Shown here piece by piece: positions 8,143-17,092 of a DNA stretch of 64,000 bases (its first letter is position 1; every line of letters starts with the position of its first letter). Below the pieces are notes generated by a model. The model was given only the letters and a program-made list of their open reading frames with translations. It did not search any database and was not told the DNA's origin. A program made the position numbers and the translations under genes. Origin of the DNA: Neovahlkampfia damariscottae (lineage: Eukaryota; Heterolobosea; Selenaionea; Neovahlkampfiida; Neovahlkampfiidae); contig JABLTG010000086.1 of NCBI GenBank assembly GCA_016618085.1, forward strand, positions 1 to 64,000, read 5' to 3'.

Positions 8143-8371
8143 AATTTAAATCCCAAATTTTACTTGGTCGTTCTCCATGACTATCACTATCAATAAACCA
8201 CAAACAATCAATAAATTCATCATTAGTGCAATAGTTTTGATATTGTTGATTTTGGTATAACCATTTAATGTATAACATTGCATCATATTTTATGATTTCT
8301 CTTCTGAATGGTAATATGATATGCTTCACAACGTCTTCAGGAATATCTTTGAATGTTTTTGAATTTTGCAT
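8141..8371 (-). CDS. F-box-like small protein, paralogue 2
   Basis: A 76-residue protein with FKDIPEDVVKHIILPFRREI near the N terminus. This aligns without gaps to the start of the 7195-7602 product. The end, DSDSHGERPSKIWDLN, echoes the DPHGHSRSH segment of that paralogue. It is shorter than its sibling, and both have the same upstream box at the same distance. It is probably a product of local duplication inside the element. Confidence 0.45.
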   Translation of the reverse strand: MQNSKTFKDIPEDVVKHIILPFRREIIKYDAMLYIKWLYQNQQYQNYCTNDEFIDCLWFIDSDSHGERPSKIWDLN

Positions 8372-8391
8372 TATCTAATATTATTGATTAT

Positions 8392-8411
8392 ATTTCTTTA
8401 AACCAATAATT
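8392..8411 (-). promoter_or_regulatory. Shared 20-bp upstream box, copy 3
   Basis: An identical 20-mer 21 nt before the start of the 8141-8371 gene, lying just beyond the stop of the second polymerase-helicase gene. Confidence 0.6.
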
Positions 8412-8414
8412 TAA

Positions 8415-10052
8415 TTAATGGATAGTCACATTACAACGGACACATGTTAAATTAAAATTTTCCTTTACATGAGCCAAAACATTGTTTAATCGATTAACTG
8501 AGATATTACTACCATCATATCTATTTGAAATTAAATTCATTTGCTCTGAACAACAAGCACATCGACCATTTTGTTTTTTAAACATTTCTTTAATATCTTC
8601 TTCTGTGACAAAATCATCATCTTTGAATTCCCTGCCAGCCAATATATCTTGTTCCTTGTATCTATTAATCATTACATTAAAATTATATTTCATTTCAAGG
8701 TAACTCCCATTTTGTCTTACAATTAAATTAACTTTGTTTAAGTCAGTTGTTCTACTGATGGCAGTCCAAATCCAGCGAGCAGTCATAAATTTGCTTTCTA
8801 CATCAAAGATATTAATTTGATTTGATACGCTTACTCCTTGCATACTGTGACCTGTTAGTGCAAAATTCGCGCGGAAATTTTTATCCAATTTATTAGTTTC
8901 GATGGTGTATTCTTTGTTTTGGAATTCATCTTTTAATATAACCAATTTATCATCAATTTCAATAATTTTGTACACATAGTTTGTATGGAATGTATGTTCT
9001 TTAACTTTTATTCTATTTTTGACAAAGCAATCAATATCCTTGCACCAATTAAAGTTTTTGCAATTAATTTTATCTTTATCAATCTTTGATAACACATGTT
9101 TACAAACCATGATGGCAGATGTGTTAAATAATGTGATGTTGGTTGATGTTTTTAAATCTGTTCTTTTGTTTATTTTAATTTTAAATTCTTCTTCCAATTG
9201 TTTTAAAAATTGTCTTCTTGGCATTGTTTCAAAATGTGTGAAAATAAATTCTTTCAATTTTAATAATGTATCTTTTTGTTTCTTGTTTGTTAATCTTCTA
9301 CTTTCATGGAGTTGCAAGTGATTTGGAAACATGTTTTCAATAATTCTATTATAAATACTGTCATCATTAATTGTTTCAATTGGGCTATTTTGTAAATGAT
9401 CACCAGTTGCAATAAATATCTTTTCTTCATTATCTTTCATAATTTTGTTTAATTTGGACAAATGGATGGTTGTTAAATTATAAATTTCATCAATCAATAT
9501 GACATCAAATGGTGAGAGATCATATTGTTTCTTACTTTTTGCTTCTTCACCAACAATTAAACCGGCAAAGTTACAAAATGTAATTGCCACAACATTATCA
9601 AATTTTGTTTGAATATCCAAAGCTAACACATTGGTTGGACAAACAACTAACACCTTTTTGCCAATTGATTGATAATATTTGATTACATTGGTTGTTTTTC
9701 CTGCTCCCGGCAAATCTGCACGAATTAATGTTTTATTCACCAATTTACTAAATTCTGTGTTATCAAATTCATCATTTAATTCAATCTTGTGACATTCTGG
9801 TTGTCTGAATAATTTAACTTGAATACGTTTCTTATTTGCAACAACACATTTCGCAGCGCAATTTTCACAACAACTTTCATTATAATCATGCATGGTTAAT
9901 GTTGCTTTTGTATCGAATGTATCTTCAACAACATCTTTGATACATCCGAATTCTGTTCCAACTTTAAATGGTAATTTTGTAACATCTGGTTTCTTAAAAG
10001 TGTAAATACAATCTGTTTTTACAGAAACAACATTGATATCTTGTTTCTTCAA
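8415..10052 (-). CDS. Polymerase-end / SF1 helicase / HNH-like fusion, copy 2
   Basis: A 545-codon open frame on the minus strand that is related throughout to the product at 3-2141. Parts seen are the polymerase-side motif VKTDCIYT, a Cys cluster (CCENC), helicase motifs PGAGKTT, DEIY, GDHLQ, TGHSMQG and WTAISRTTD, and a C-terminal CACC ... CVRCN zinc module. By eye the two copies agree at roughly half of positions, so they are old duplicates or come from two related elements. They converge on the hairpin centre. No ATG opens the frame near the first polymerase motif. Described as a fossil copy. Confidence 0.65.
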   Translation of the reverse strand: MKKQDINVVSVKTDCIYTFKKPDVTKLPFKVGTEFGCIKDVVEDTFDTKATLTMHDYNESCCENCAAKCVVANKKRIQVKLFRQPECHKIELNDEFDNTEFSKLVNKTLIRADLPGAGKTTNVIKYYQSIGKKVLVVCPTNVLALDIQTKFDNVVAITFCNFAGLIVGEEAKSKKQYDLSPFDVILIDEIYNLTTIHLSKLNKIMKDNEEKIFIATGDHLQNSPIETINDDSIYNRIIENMFPNHLQLHESRRLTNKKQKDTLLKLKEFIFTHFETMPRRQFLKQLEEEFKIKINKRTDLKTSTNITLFNTSAIMVCKHVLSKIDKDKINCKNFNWCKDIDCFVKNRIKVKEHTFHTNYVYKIIEIDDKLVILKDEFQNKEYTIETNKLDKNFRANFALTGHSMQGVSVSNQINIFDVESKFMTARWIWTAISRTTDLNKVNLIVRQNGSYLEMKYNFNVMINRYKEQDILAGREFKDDDFVTEEDIKEMFKKQNGRCACCSEQMNLISNRYDGSNISVNRLNNVLAHVKENFNLTCVRCNVTIH

Positions 10053-10073
10053 CTCTTCAGCCAGCCACTTTAT

Positions 10074-10313
10074 CTAATAAATTGGATAATCCACAGGAAA
10101 TATCTTCTTTTGTTCTTTTGTTAGGTCTTTCCATTCTCCTAAATAATGTAATTGATTATTTTCGAGAATTCCAAGTGCTTTTTGAATATATTGACTTTTA
10201 TTCAACTTTCTGTATTCATATTTTACAATTTCTTCTAATGTATCATTATTTTGCCAATTTTTGGAGACCAAGTTTGTATTTTCGTTTGGTTCGTTTCTTT
10301 CTTCAAGTGACAT
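10074..10313 (-). CDS. Hypothetical 79-residue protein
   Basis: Starts MSLEERNEPNENTNLVSK and ends KKIFPVDYPIY. The middle (YIQKALGILENNQLHYLGEW) is mixed helical. A CCACCAATCAA box lies directly upstream of the ATG, as at host promoters and at the element's own genes. I do not recognise a family. It may be the last gene of the virus-like element or an unrelated small host gene at its edge. Confidence 0.35.
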   Translation of the reverse strand: MSLEERNEPNENTNLVSKNWQNNDTLEEIVKYEYRKLNKSQYIQKALGILENNQLHYLGEWKDLTKEQKKIFPVDYPIY

Positions 10314-10353
10314 TTGATTGGTGGATATTTTTAGAATTGTTTAGCCAACAATA

Positions 10354-10930
10354 ATACTGAAAATTTTAAAAACTCCGTAATAAATACCTCAACCAAAAAC
10401 TGAGATTATCCAAAAATCAATTCACCTAAAATGTTGTCCTTGAAATTTGAAAATAAACTTTTTTAAATTAAAAAATTAAAAAAATTATTTCATGAAAAAA
10501 CAGGACATAAGAAATTTTACCAAGAATTTATTTTGGACAAATTTATTCACGCAAAAATTTTCTTTATTATAAGTGTAATCATATGGAAAATTCTAATAAA
10601 ATTTACAATCACAAATTGCTTTGTGAATTTGTCATGCCAATTATTTATAGCTGAAGAAAAAAGCATTTTGAAGCAAAAATAAAAGTTGGATCAAATAAAT
10701 AAATATTTATATTTAATATAAGATAAAGTTAACAAATTTGAACGTAGATATTCAGGTCCTTTCGAAGTTTTAAAAATTGATAAAAAGAAAAACATGATTT
10801 AAGTTATGGACAAAAATACACACTTTTCGTAGATTTTTTATTTTTTTTCACTATCAGGCAAACTTTTCCACTCTACTACTAATAACTTCTAAAGTCAACC
10901 AACTTTTTTTAAGCCAATGAATTATTAGCA
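10354..10930. other. AT-rich intergenic stretch between the element and the first host gene
   Basis: About 577 nt with no convincing gene. It holds a short Ty3/gypsy integrase-like remnant near 10732. Just before the next gene there is a CCAAT box (AAGCCAATGAATT), about 17 nt upstream of the start at 10931. Nothing else is recognisable. Confidence 0.5.
10732..10809 (+). mobile_element. Remnant of a Ty3/gypsy retrotransposon integrase tail
   Basis: One frame reads DKVNKFERRYSGPFEVLKID and continues with basic residues. This matches the GPY/F module at the C terminus of Ty3/gypsy (Metaviridae) integrases, which has the order K-[LF]-x-R-Y-x-GPF-x-V. It is only about 26 codons long, is surrounded by non-coding sequence, and is clearly a broken, old fragment. 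No LTR was seen. Confidence 0.5.
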
Positions 10931-13124
10931 ATGAAAAAAAACAGAAGTGATGCTATTTCACAACAAACAATCCAGCACTCAAAACTGTTTCCATACTCAC
11001 TTGAGGTATCTATAGTACTTTCCACTATTGACTGCGTTATGAATTCAGAAACTTTCATCAAACAAAAAATATACCAAGATCACATTTCTGGAAATTCATT
11101 AACACAATGGCTAATTCAAAACACAAAACTGTGTAAAAACGAAGAAGAAGATGAAAGAAAAAAATTAATGAAAAAATTTTCCCAAAGTAAAAAAAAAAAA
11201 AAATTCATCTTTTTCAAAAGTGTTGATTGACTTGAAAATATTAGAAAATGTATCAAATCCTAAAGAAGAAAAATTTAAAGGAGATGATATTTTCAAATTA
11301 ATACATAGAAAACAAGAAGATATTCTTGATGACTTCAAAAACATACAAAAAATATATTTTCTTGCAAATTCATCATCAGAATTAAATGATTTCATCAAAC
11401 AATTCCGTTTAAGAGTAGACATCAAAGATCGAAAATATAGATTAAAAATGTATAAAAATTGTTTCATTGGTTCAGATGCTGTAACATGGATTAGTAATAC
11501 ATTACAAATTTCAAGAAAATTCGCAACTAAACTTGGTGATATGTTGAGAGAAATTGGTATATTTTCTCATGTTGTCAATGAACATAACTTCAAAGATGAA
11601 CATTTATATTATTATTTCAAGCATTATGAAACTCGAAAACATGCAAGTTCTTCACCAGCCACTTATATAAAATCTATGGATGTGATTTTGACAAATTTGA
11701 GACATTCAACAGATTTTTTAAATTCAAACTCAAATACATCAACTACTTCATTAGATACTCCTGTGGCTAAAAAAGAATTCAACTTATTGGATTATAATGT
11801 AAATTATGATTCGTTCCTTTGTTATCCACAAATTAACAAAATTTTAACACAATTTATATATGAAGATATGAAAATGAAACCTTATCCGCAAATTGAATTC
11901 ATCAACGCATTATTTAATCTTCATAAAATGAATGATAAAAAAAAACAAAATTTGTATTGTGAAGAAATCATCAATGAATTCATTCTAGAAAACTCATCAA
12001 AAGAAATATACATAATGGACGAAGAAAGGAAGTTCATTGTCAAGGAATTTTATGATTCAGATAGAACAGATTCCGAATTTTATGATGAAATATTTTCTAT
12101 CGTTGCTGAATCAATAATTGATGAAATTTCACGTGATGTATTTCCTAAATTCTTGAGATCAAAAAAATGTAAAGAAATTCTTGCTCTATTTGAAAATGAT
12201 GAAAATGTTCTCATGTTAAAAGACTTGACAAAATTTCCATATAAAGAATCGGATTTTGAAAGAGAATATATCACAAAAATGGATTTTGAATTTATGAGAT
12301 CAATGTTAAAAGATGATGCTGAGTGGGATTTAATCGATTCCATTGACAAACAATTGAATATTTTTTATACAGAAAACTCTACTTTGAGAAATGTTGAAGT
12401 TGAAAATTTACAATATTTCAAATATGAAATATTACTGCCCTATTCAATTGAGCAATCTATCTGCGCATTATCATCCGTCAAGCAACAAGTTAAATTCAAT
12501 CCTTCATTATCTGGATATGACAAAACAAAAGAAATGAATTATGAAGAAATTATTAAAATCAAAAAAAAAAATGAAGATGTACCGAATTATAAAAGTAATA
12601 TTGTTGGGATTTTTGATGTTAAATTTCAATTTCCATTGAATACATTAAGAAAACATCCAATGACAATTGGAATAGATTACAAAAAAACATTGAGAAACAA
12701 TGAGCTGTTGATTGTTATGAAACCAACATTCAATCAATCATACAAATGGGGAAAGAAATATCATTTGAATACTTTCAATTTACAGAATAAGAATGGTGAA
12801 AAGGAGTTCTATTTGATGTTTGAGTTTGTTGGTATTCAATTTAAAAAAATAGATGAAAATACAACTCTATATTCTGAGATACATATTGGAGAATATGGTG
12901 GTTGGAGTCAAAATGAAAAAGTTAAAAAAAAGAATATTATTGAAAGAGGTAAAGAAATGAAGAATATTTTTGAAACAGAACTGAAATTGTTTCCAAATGC
13001 GACAATTGAAGAGTACAAGAATATTTTTTCGAAAGATTCAATTGGCAAATTGATTTTGGAGGCTATTCAAATTGAAAAGGAAAACCCATCAAAATCTAAT
13101 AAAAGAAAATCAATTTTCATTTGA
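10931..13124 (+). CDS. DEP-domain protein
   Basis: A 719-residue product from two exons. A 34-nt intron (11187-11220, GTAAAA...CAAAAG) joins the two frames exactly and removes a 14-A run. A DEP domain lies near residues 140-215: YRLKMYKNCFIGSDAVTWI, then FATKLGDMLREIGIFSHV, ending in EHLYYYF. DEP domains bring signalling proteins to membranes or receptors. An N-terminal helical part (SGNSLTQWLIQNT) may be a second, degenerate DEP-like unit. The last 180 residues (IGEYGGWSQNEKVKKK) could be a lipid-binding START-like fold, but that is a guess. A CCAAT box lies 17 nt upstream. Confidence 0.65.
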
Positions 13125-13159
13125 ATTTTTTATTTCAATTTTAATTTTGATGATTTTGT

Positions 13160-13168
13160 CCAATCAGA
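13160..13168 (+). promoter_or_regulatory. CCAAT box of the UBA4/MOCS3 gene
   Basis: CCAATCAGA ends 18 nt before the ATG at 13187. The same string CCAATCAGA precedes the ABCG gene at 60800-60808, and close variants precede most host genes here. Confidence 0.5.
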
Positions 13169-13186
13169 TTCTGTTTAATTTCCGAA

Positions 13187-14576
13187 ATGGAAGAAAGACT
13201 TGCTGAGTTGGAAAGAGAAAATCAAATTTTAAAAAGTCTATTGACCAAGAATTCAATTAACTTTGAAAATGAATTGGTGAAAGAAGAAAAAAAGACACTT
13301 CTTGAGAACATGAAATTAACAAACGAACAAATTTCTCGTTACAGCAGACATTTGATTTTACCAGAAATTGGAATTAAAGGACAAGAAAATATATGCAATG
13401 GTTCAGTATTGATTGTCGGAGCAGGTGGATTAGGTGAGTTTCTGAAAGAGTTACAATTTACATTTTTTATTCTAGGAGCTCCAGCCGCTTTATATTTGGC
13501 AGCAGCAGGAGTAGGAAGAATTGGATTAGTAGATTTTGATGTAGTTGATAAATCTAACCTTCATCGTCAAGTAATTCATCCAGAAGCTCGTGAAGGTATC
13601 TCCAAAGTTTTATCTGCCAAATTATCATGTGAAGCATTGAATTCCACCATCAAAGTTGAAATATTCAACACACCTTTTAATGAGAAAAATGGTCTTGACC
13701 TTGTAAAAAATTTTGATGTCGTCATTGATGCAAGTGATAATGTCACAACAAGATATTTAGGTATAAGTTGATTGGAAATTTAAATTATCTTTATTAGTGA
13801 ATGATGCTTGCATTTTAGGTAAAAAACCACTTGTAAGTGCTTCATCTGTCCGAGTTGAAGGTCAATTGACTGTTTATGGCTTTGGAAATGGTCCTTGTTA
13901 TCGTTGTTTATTTCCAAATCCTCCTCCAGCTGAAACAGTAACAAATTGTAGTGATGGTGGTGTTTTGGGTGTAATTCCAGGTATAATGGGATGTTTACAA
14001 GCATTAGAAGCCCAAAAAATTTTAATGAAAAAACCAGAAGATGAAATATTATCAAGTCGAATGCTCTTATTCAATGGAACAAAATGTACATTCAGAAATG
14101 TCAAATTAAGATCAAAAGTATCTAAATGTAAATTGTGTGGAGAAAATCCAACAATCAAAGAATTAATTCCATATCAAATTTCTTGTGAAACTGCGAGCAA
14201 TGATCTACCAAAAGAAAATAGAATTTCAGTTGAAGAATATAAAAAAATATTGGATTCAAAAGAATCCCATCTTTTAATTGATGTGAGAGTACCTGTTCAA
14301 TATGACATTTGTAAACTTCCAAATGCCGAAAGTAAATAAATCTCTTCAATGATTAACTTTTTTGAAAAAGATATTCCTTTGGATGATTTGTCAGAAGAAA
14401 AAATGAAAATTGTTTCGGAAAAGAAACTTCCAATATATGTTGTTTGTAGAAGAGGTATTTCGTCAGTTTCTGGTACAGAAAAATTCTTGAATTTTGGAAT
14501 TAACAATGTCAAAAATATTGATGGAGGAATTACAGCTTGGAACAAAAAGGTTGATCATGAGTTTCCACTTTACTAA
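13187..14576 (+). CDS. MOCS3: Adenylyltransferase/sulfurtransferase UBA4/MOCS3
   Basis: A 423-residue product from four exons (introns 13434-13475, 13761-13797, 14332-14370). The E1-like half has [11 protein letters not shown], the nucleotide loop [20 protein letters not shown], the [13 protein letters not shown] segment and the catalytic-Cys region [15 protein letters not shown] zinc site (CRC... and CKLC) is present. The C-terminal rhodanese half has [21 protein letters not shown] across an exon junction, and the active loop VCRRGISS. It activates the ubiquitin-like Urm1/MOCS2A proteins by adenylation and sulfur transfer for tRNA thiolation and, where present, molybdopterin synthesis. The third intron is 39 nt and keeps frame but holds a stop. 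Confidence 0.93.
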
Positions 14577-14791
14577 AATAAAGATACTTTTTCAGTTATT
14601 TTGAGTTTTTTTCTCAGTGAAACTCAATTTTGACAATGAAATTGTTCCTTCACATTATTCTTTTATCATAAGAATTGTGATTAAAACCCTACCAAATTGA
14701 ACAATGGTACATCTTATTTTGGCTATTTTTATTTAGAACGGTCCAAAGAAAATCCATAAGATATCATTGGCTAAGTCAGTTTTTTCGACCA

Positions 14792-15220
14792 ATGAATTTC
14801 AAACTTCTTTTTGTCTTTACTGTACTTGCCTTTGTGGCACAATCTCAAGCTTTAACTAAAAACCTCACTTCAACACGCCTTTCAGCTATTCACGCTTCTT
14901 TCTTTGAAGGATTTTCCTGTGGAGGAATGAGCGCCAACTGCCCACTTGGATGTTGCAACCTTCCTGGGGCTAAAATGTATGGAAGATTTTCAGGAAACAC
15001 ACTTTCAGTTAAAGATATTGGAAGTAAATTAGTACTTGAATTACATCCAGGACGCAATTGTGACGGACATTCCTTCAAACTTACTTGGAACAAAGACCAA
15101 TGCTATTCATCAGGTATGGAAGCTCCAGTTTTAACTTGGGATGGAAGAACGTTCTGGAGAGGAATGGCAAGAGATAGAGATGAAACATCAGAATCCAAAA
15201 AAGCAAAATCACCTCAATAA
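14792..15220 (+). CDS. Small secreted cysteine-rich protein
   Basis: A 142-residue intronless protein. Residues 1-20 form a clear signal peptide (MNFKLLFVFTVLAFVAQSQA). The mature part has Cys residues in SCGGMSANCPLGCCNLPG, RNCDGHSF and DQCYSSG, consistent with disulfide bonds. The tail is hydrophilic (RDRDETSESKKAKSPQ). No family was recognised. It is probably exported or sent to the endolysosome. An ATTGGCTAA box lies about 25 nt upstream of the start. Confidence 0.6.
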   Translation: MNFKLLFVFTVLAFVAQSQALTKNLTSTRLSAIHASFFEGFSCGGMSANCPLGCCNLPGAKMYGRFSGNTLSVKDIGSKLVLELHPGRNCDGHSFKLTWNKDQCYSSGMEAPVLTWDGRTFWRGMARDRDETSESKKAKSPQ

Positions 15221-15534
15221 AAGCTTTTTTCTCTTCAATAATCTTAATTCACTCAGAGGCATCGCCCATGGGACAGTGATGTCATGTATCTTTCGTTCTT
15301 TAAAAAGCACCAAAACCAAGAACAGAATACCGAAACAAATTTCCAGTTTTTTCTTCTGATCAAAACAAGAGGTAATCACAATCCATACTGACCCAGTGGT
15401 TTTTCCATAAGATGACAAACTTTCATGAAGAAATTTTTTTCTTCATTCCAGAGATGATTGATTGGACAAATCTTCAACCAACATCTGGAGCCAATAAAAT
15501 CTATTTCCACTTCATTATGTACAGACAACTTTAA
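15221..15534. other. Intergenic stretch, no gene seen
   Basis: About 314 nt. It contains a perfect ATGAAGAAA/TTTCTTCAT inverted repeat near 15424 and an AGCCAATAAAATC box about 45 nt before the next start. I see no coding or RNA gene. Confidence 0.4.
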
Positions 15535-15828
15535 ATGAACAACAGAATAGTGTTAAACAAGTATTTCCCTGCCGATTTTGATCCAAAGCTAATTCCAAAA
15601 AGATCACAAACCCAAACAAAGGTTAAATTAATGCTTCCTTTCAATATTATTTGCGTTCATTGCAACTCTGTAATGTATAAAGGCAAAATTGTCATTTGCT
15701 CAAAAGATATGCACAGATTTTCCTTCAAATGTTCAAATTGTAGCACTGATTTGACCATGTTCAATGACAACAATGAAATGAAACCTGAACACAATTGCAT
15801 TGCACTTAATGCCGACAATAAAGAATAA
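15535..15828 (+). CDS. YJU2: Mini YJU2/CWC16-like splicing factor
   Basis: A 97-residue single-exon protein. The opening RIVLNKYFPADFDPKLIP and the segment RLMxPFNxxC (here LMLPFNIICVHC) are the hallmark N terminus of YJU2/CCDC94 proteins. These join the spliceosome to promote the first catalytic step. Two CxxC pairs (CVHC and CSNC) would hold zinc, and EHNC follows as the family's EHGA-like end. Usual family members are near 300 residues with a helical C-terminal tail. Here the linker between the Cys pairs is shorter and the tail is absent. The next promoter begins within 12 nt of the stop, so no further exons are likely. Confidence 0.75.
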   Translation: MNNRIVLNKYFPADFDPKLIPKRSQTQTKVKLMLPFNIICVHCNSVMYKGKIVICSKDMHRFSFKCSNCSTDLTMFNDNNEMKPEHNCIALNADNKE

Positions 15829-15863
15829 AAAATTTGTCCAATGAAATTCTTTTACAACAAAAG

Positions 15864-17037
15864 ATGAACAAAGAAATTCCAGGATTTTATTTTGATGAAA
15901 AAACAGTAAATTCAAAGAATAAAACTCATCAATATTCAGAAAAGATATTTTAAAATTGATCCAAGATCCAAACACTACCAAGAATATCTTGCTGAAAAAA
16001 ATAAAAAAAAATTAAAAGAAAAACAAGAAAAATCATTTAAAAATGTTGAATACTACAATCAATTCAATAGAATACGTGAATTTGAAATGTTCAAAAATCC
16101 AAAAATTCAAAAAAAATATGAATTATTCATTCAACGATGCAATAAGAAAAACATCAAACAAAATAATGGTGAAGGAATTACAGGAAAAAGTATAATGAAA
16201 AGTTATTTTAAAGATTTATCAAAACAACAGTTTATAGCAACACAAAATGATAGATTGCATTCTTATGAAAAAATGAATGATGAGTTTCATTCAAATGCCA
16301 GTTTATTTTTTATGGGTTCTGTGATAACAAAATCACATTGGAATCATAAAGGTGAAAGTTGTATGATTTCACAGATTGGAGATGATTCATATTCTCATAT
16401 TTTTGAATGTAAAATGCAATCAGCAAGAAGTATATATTCAATTTTTAGAAAAACGATATACACTTTTGAAATATCGAATGATTGTCAAAATTTGGCCATT
16501 GGAGGTTCAAAATCAGCTTATTTCTATAATATTGAAACTAAAAAACAAATTTTAATGTTTACAAAATCAGAAGATGTTTTATCTCAACAGATATTTAATG
16601 AACATTTAGTGTTGAATGGACAGAGAAATGGTGAAATTAAAATGTATGATATTAGATCAAGAAAAATGACAAATTTCAAACTAAAAACCAAATATCCTGT
16701 CATTTCAATGAATGTTTTAAATGATGATATTCATTTGGTTTCTTCATCCATGAATGGGAATCTATTCTTGTTTGATATTCGTTTTGCGAAAACTCCATTA
16801 ATAAAATATGAAAATCACTCAAATAAATCAAGTTATTTGAACTTTACAATGGATAAGAATGAGGATTTTATATTTGCTCCAGGGGATGATCAATTAGTTA
16901 GGGTATATAATGTAAATACAAAAGATGTCAATCATACAATTGGTCCATTTGAAGAATCAATTTCAGACATCATTTTTGATGATGATTATATTATTTTTGG
17001 TTCAAATAATAATATATTTTATCACGGAGAAAAATAA
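15864..17037 (+). CDS. WD-repeat protein, DCAF4-like
   Basis: A 379-residue product from two exons (34-nt intron 15906-15939). The start MNKEIPGFYFDEKTKRYFKI matches the lPGyYyD...RYFrl opening of DCAF4/WDR21 proteins, which serve as substrate receptors of CUL4-DDB1 ligases. The rest shows WD-like blades (LAIGGSKSAYFYNIETKKQI, GEIKMYDIRSRKM, GNLFLFDIRFAKTP, DQLVRVYNVNTKD). The DIRSRK and DIRFAK segments resemble the WDxR signature used to bind DDB1. A CCAAT box (GTCCAATGAAATTC) lies about 20 nt upstream. Confidence 0.6.
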
Positions 17038-17092
17038 AAATTATTCAATTTTCATTGGTTTGTTTATCCGATTACCCAAGGCTAACCGACTA

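Larger units (their letters stand above)
1..10350. mobile_element. Virus-like element, family unassigned (fossil)
   Basis: A 10-kb block with gene content unlike the flanking host genes. It has intronless small ORFs and two copies of a polymerase-helicase-HNH fusion pointing at each other. It also has C2H2 zinc-finger, coiled-coil and tiny basic proteins typical of large DNA viruses and Polinton-like elements. Plus-strand genes fill 1-6215 and minus-strand genes fill 6492-10313, meeting at a hairpin-rich centre. It continues past the left edge. No capsid, packaging ATPase, protease or integrase is recognisable here, so the family is left open. Most genes look open, one is clearly broken, and I estimate two to four breaks, so it is probably a fairly young insertion. 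The right limit is inferred from the last small gene. No terminal repeat was seen. Confidence 0.7.

Noticed and set aside
11187-11220. Frameshift at a 14-A run in the DEP gene
   Set aside because: A 34-nt GT-AG intron spans the run and restores phase exactly, in line with other introns here.
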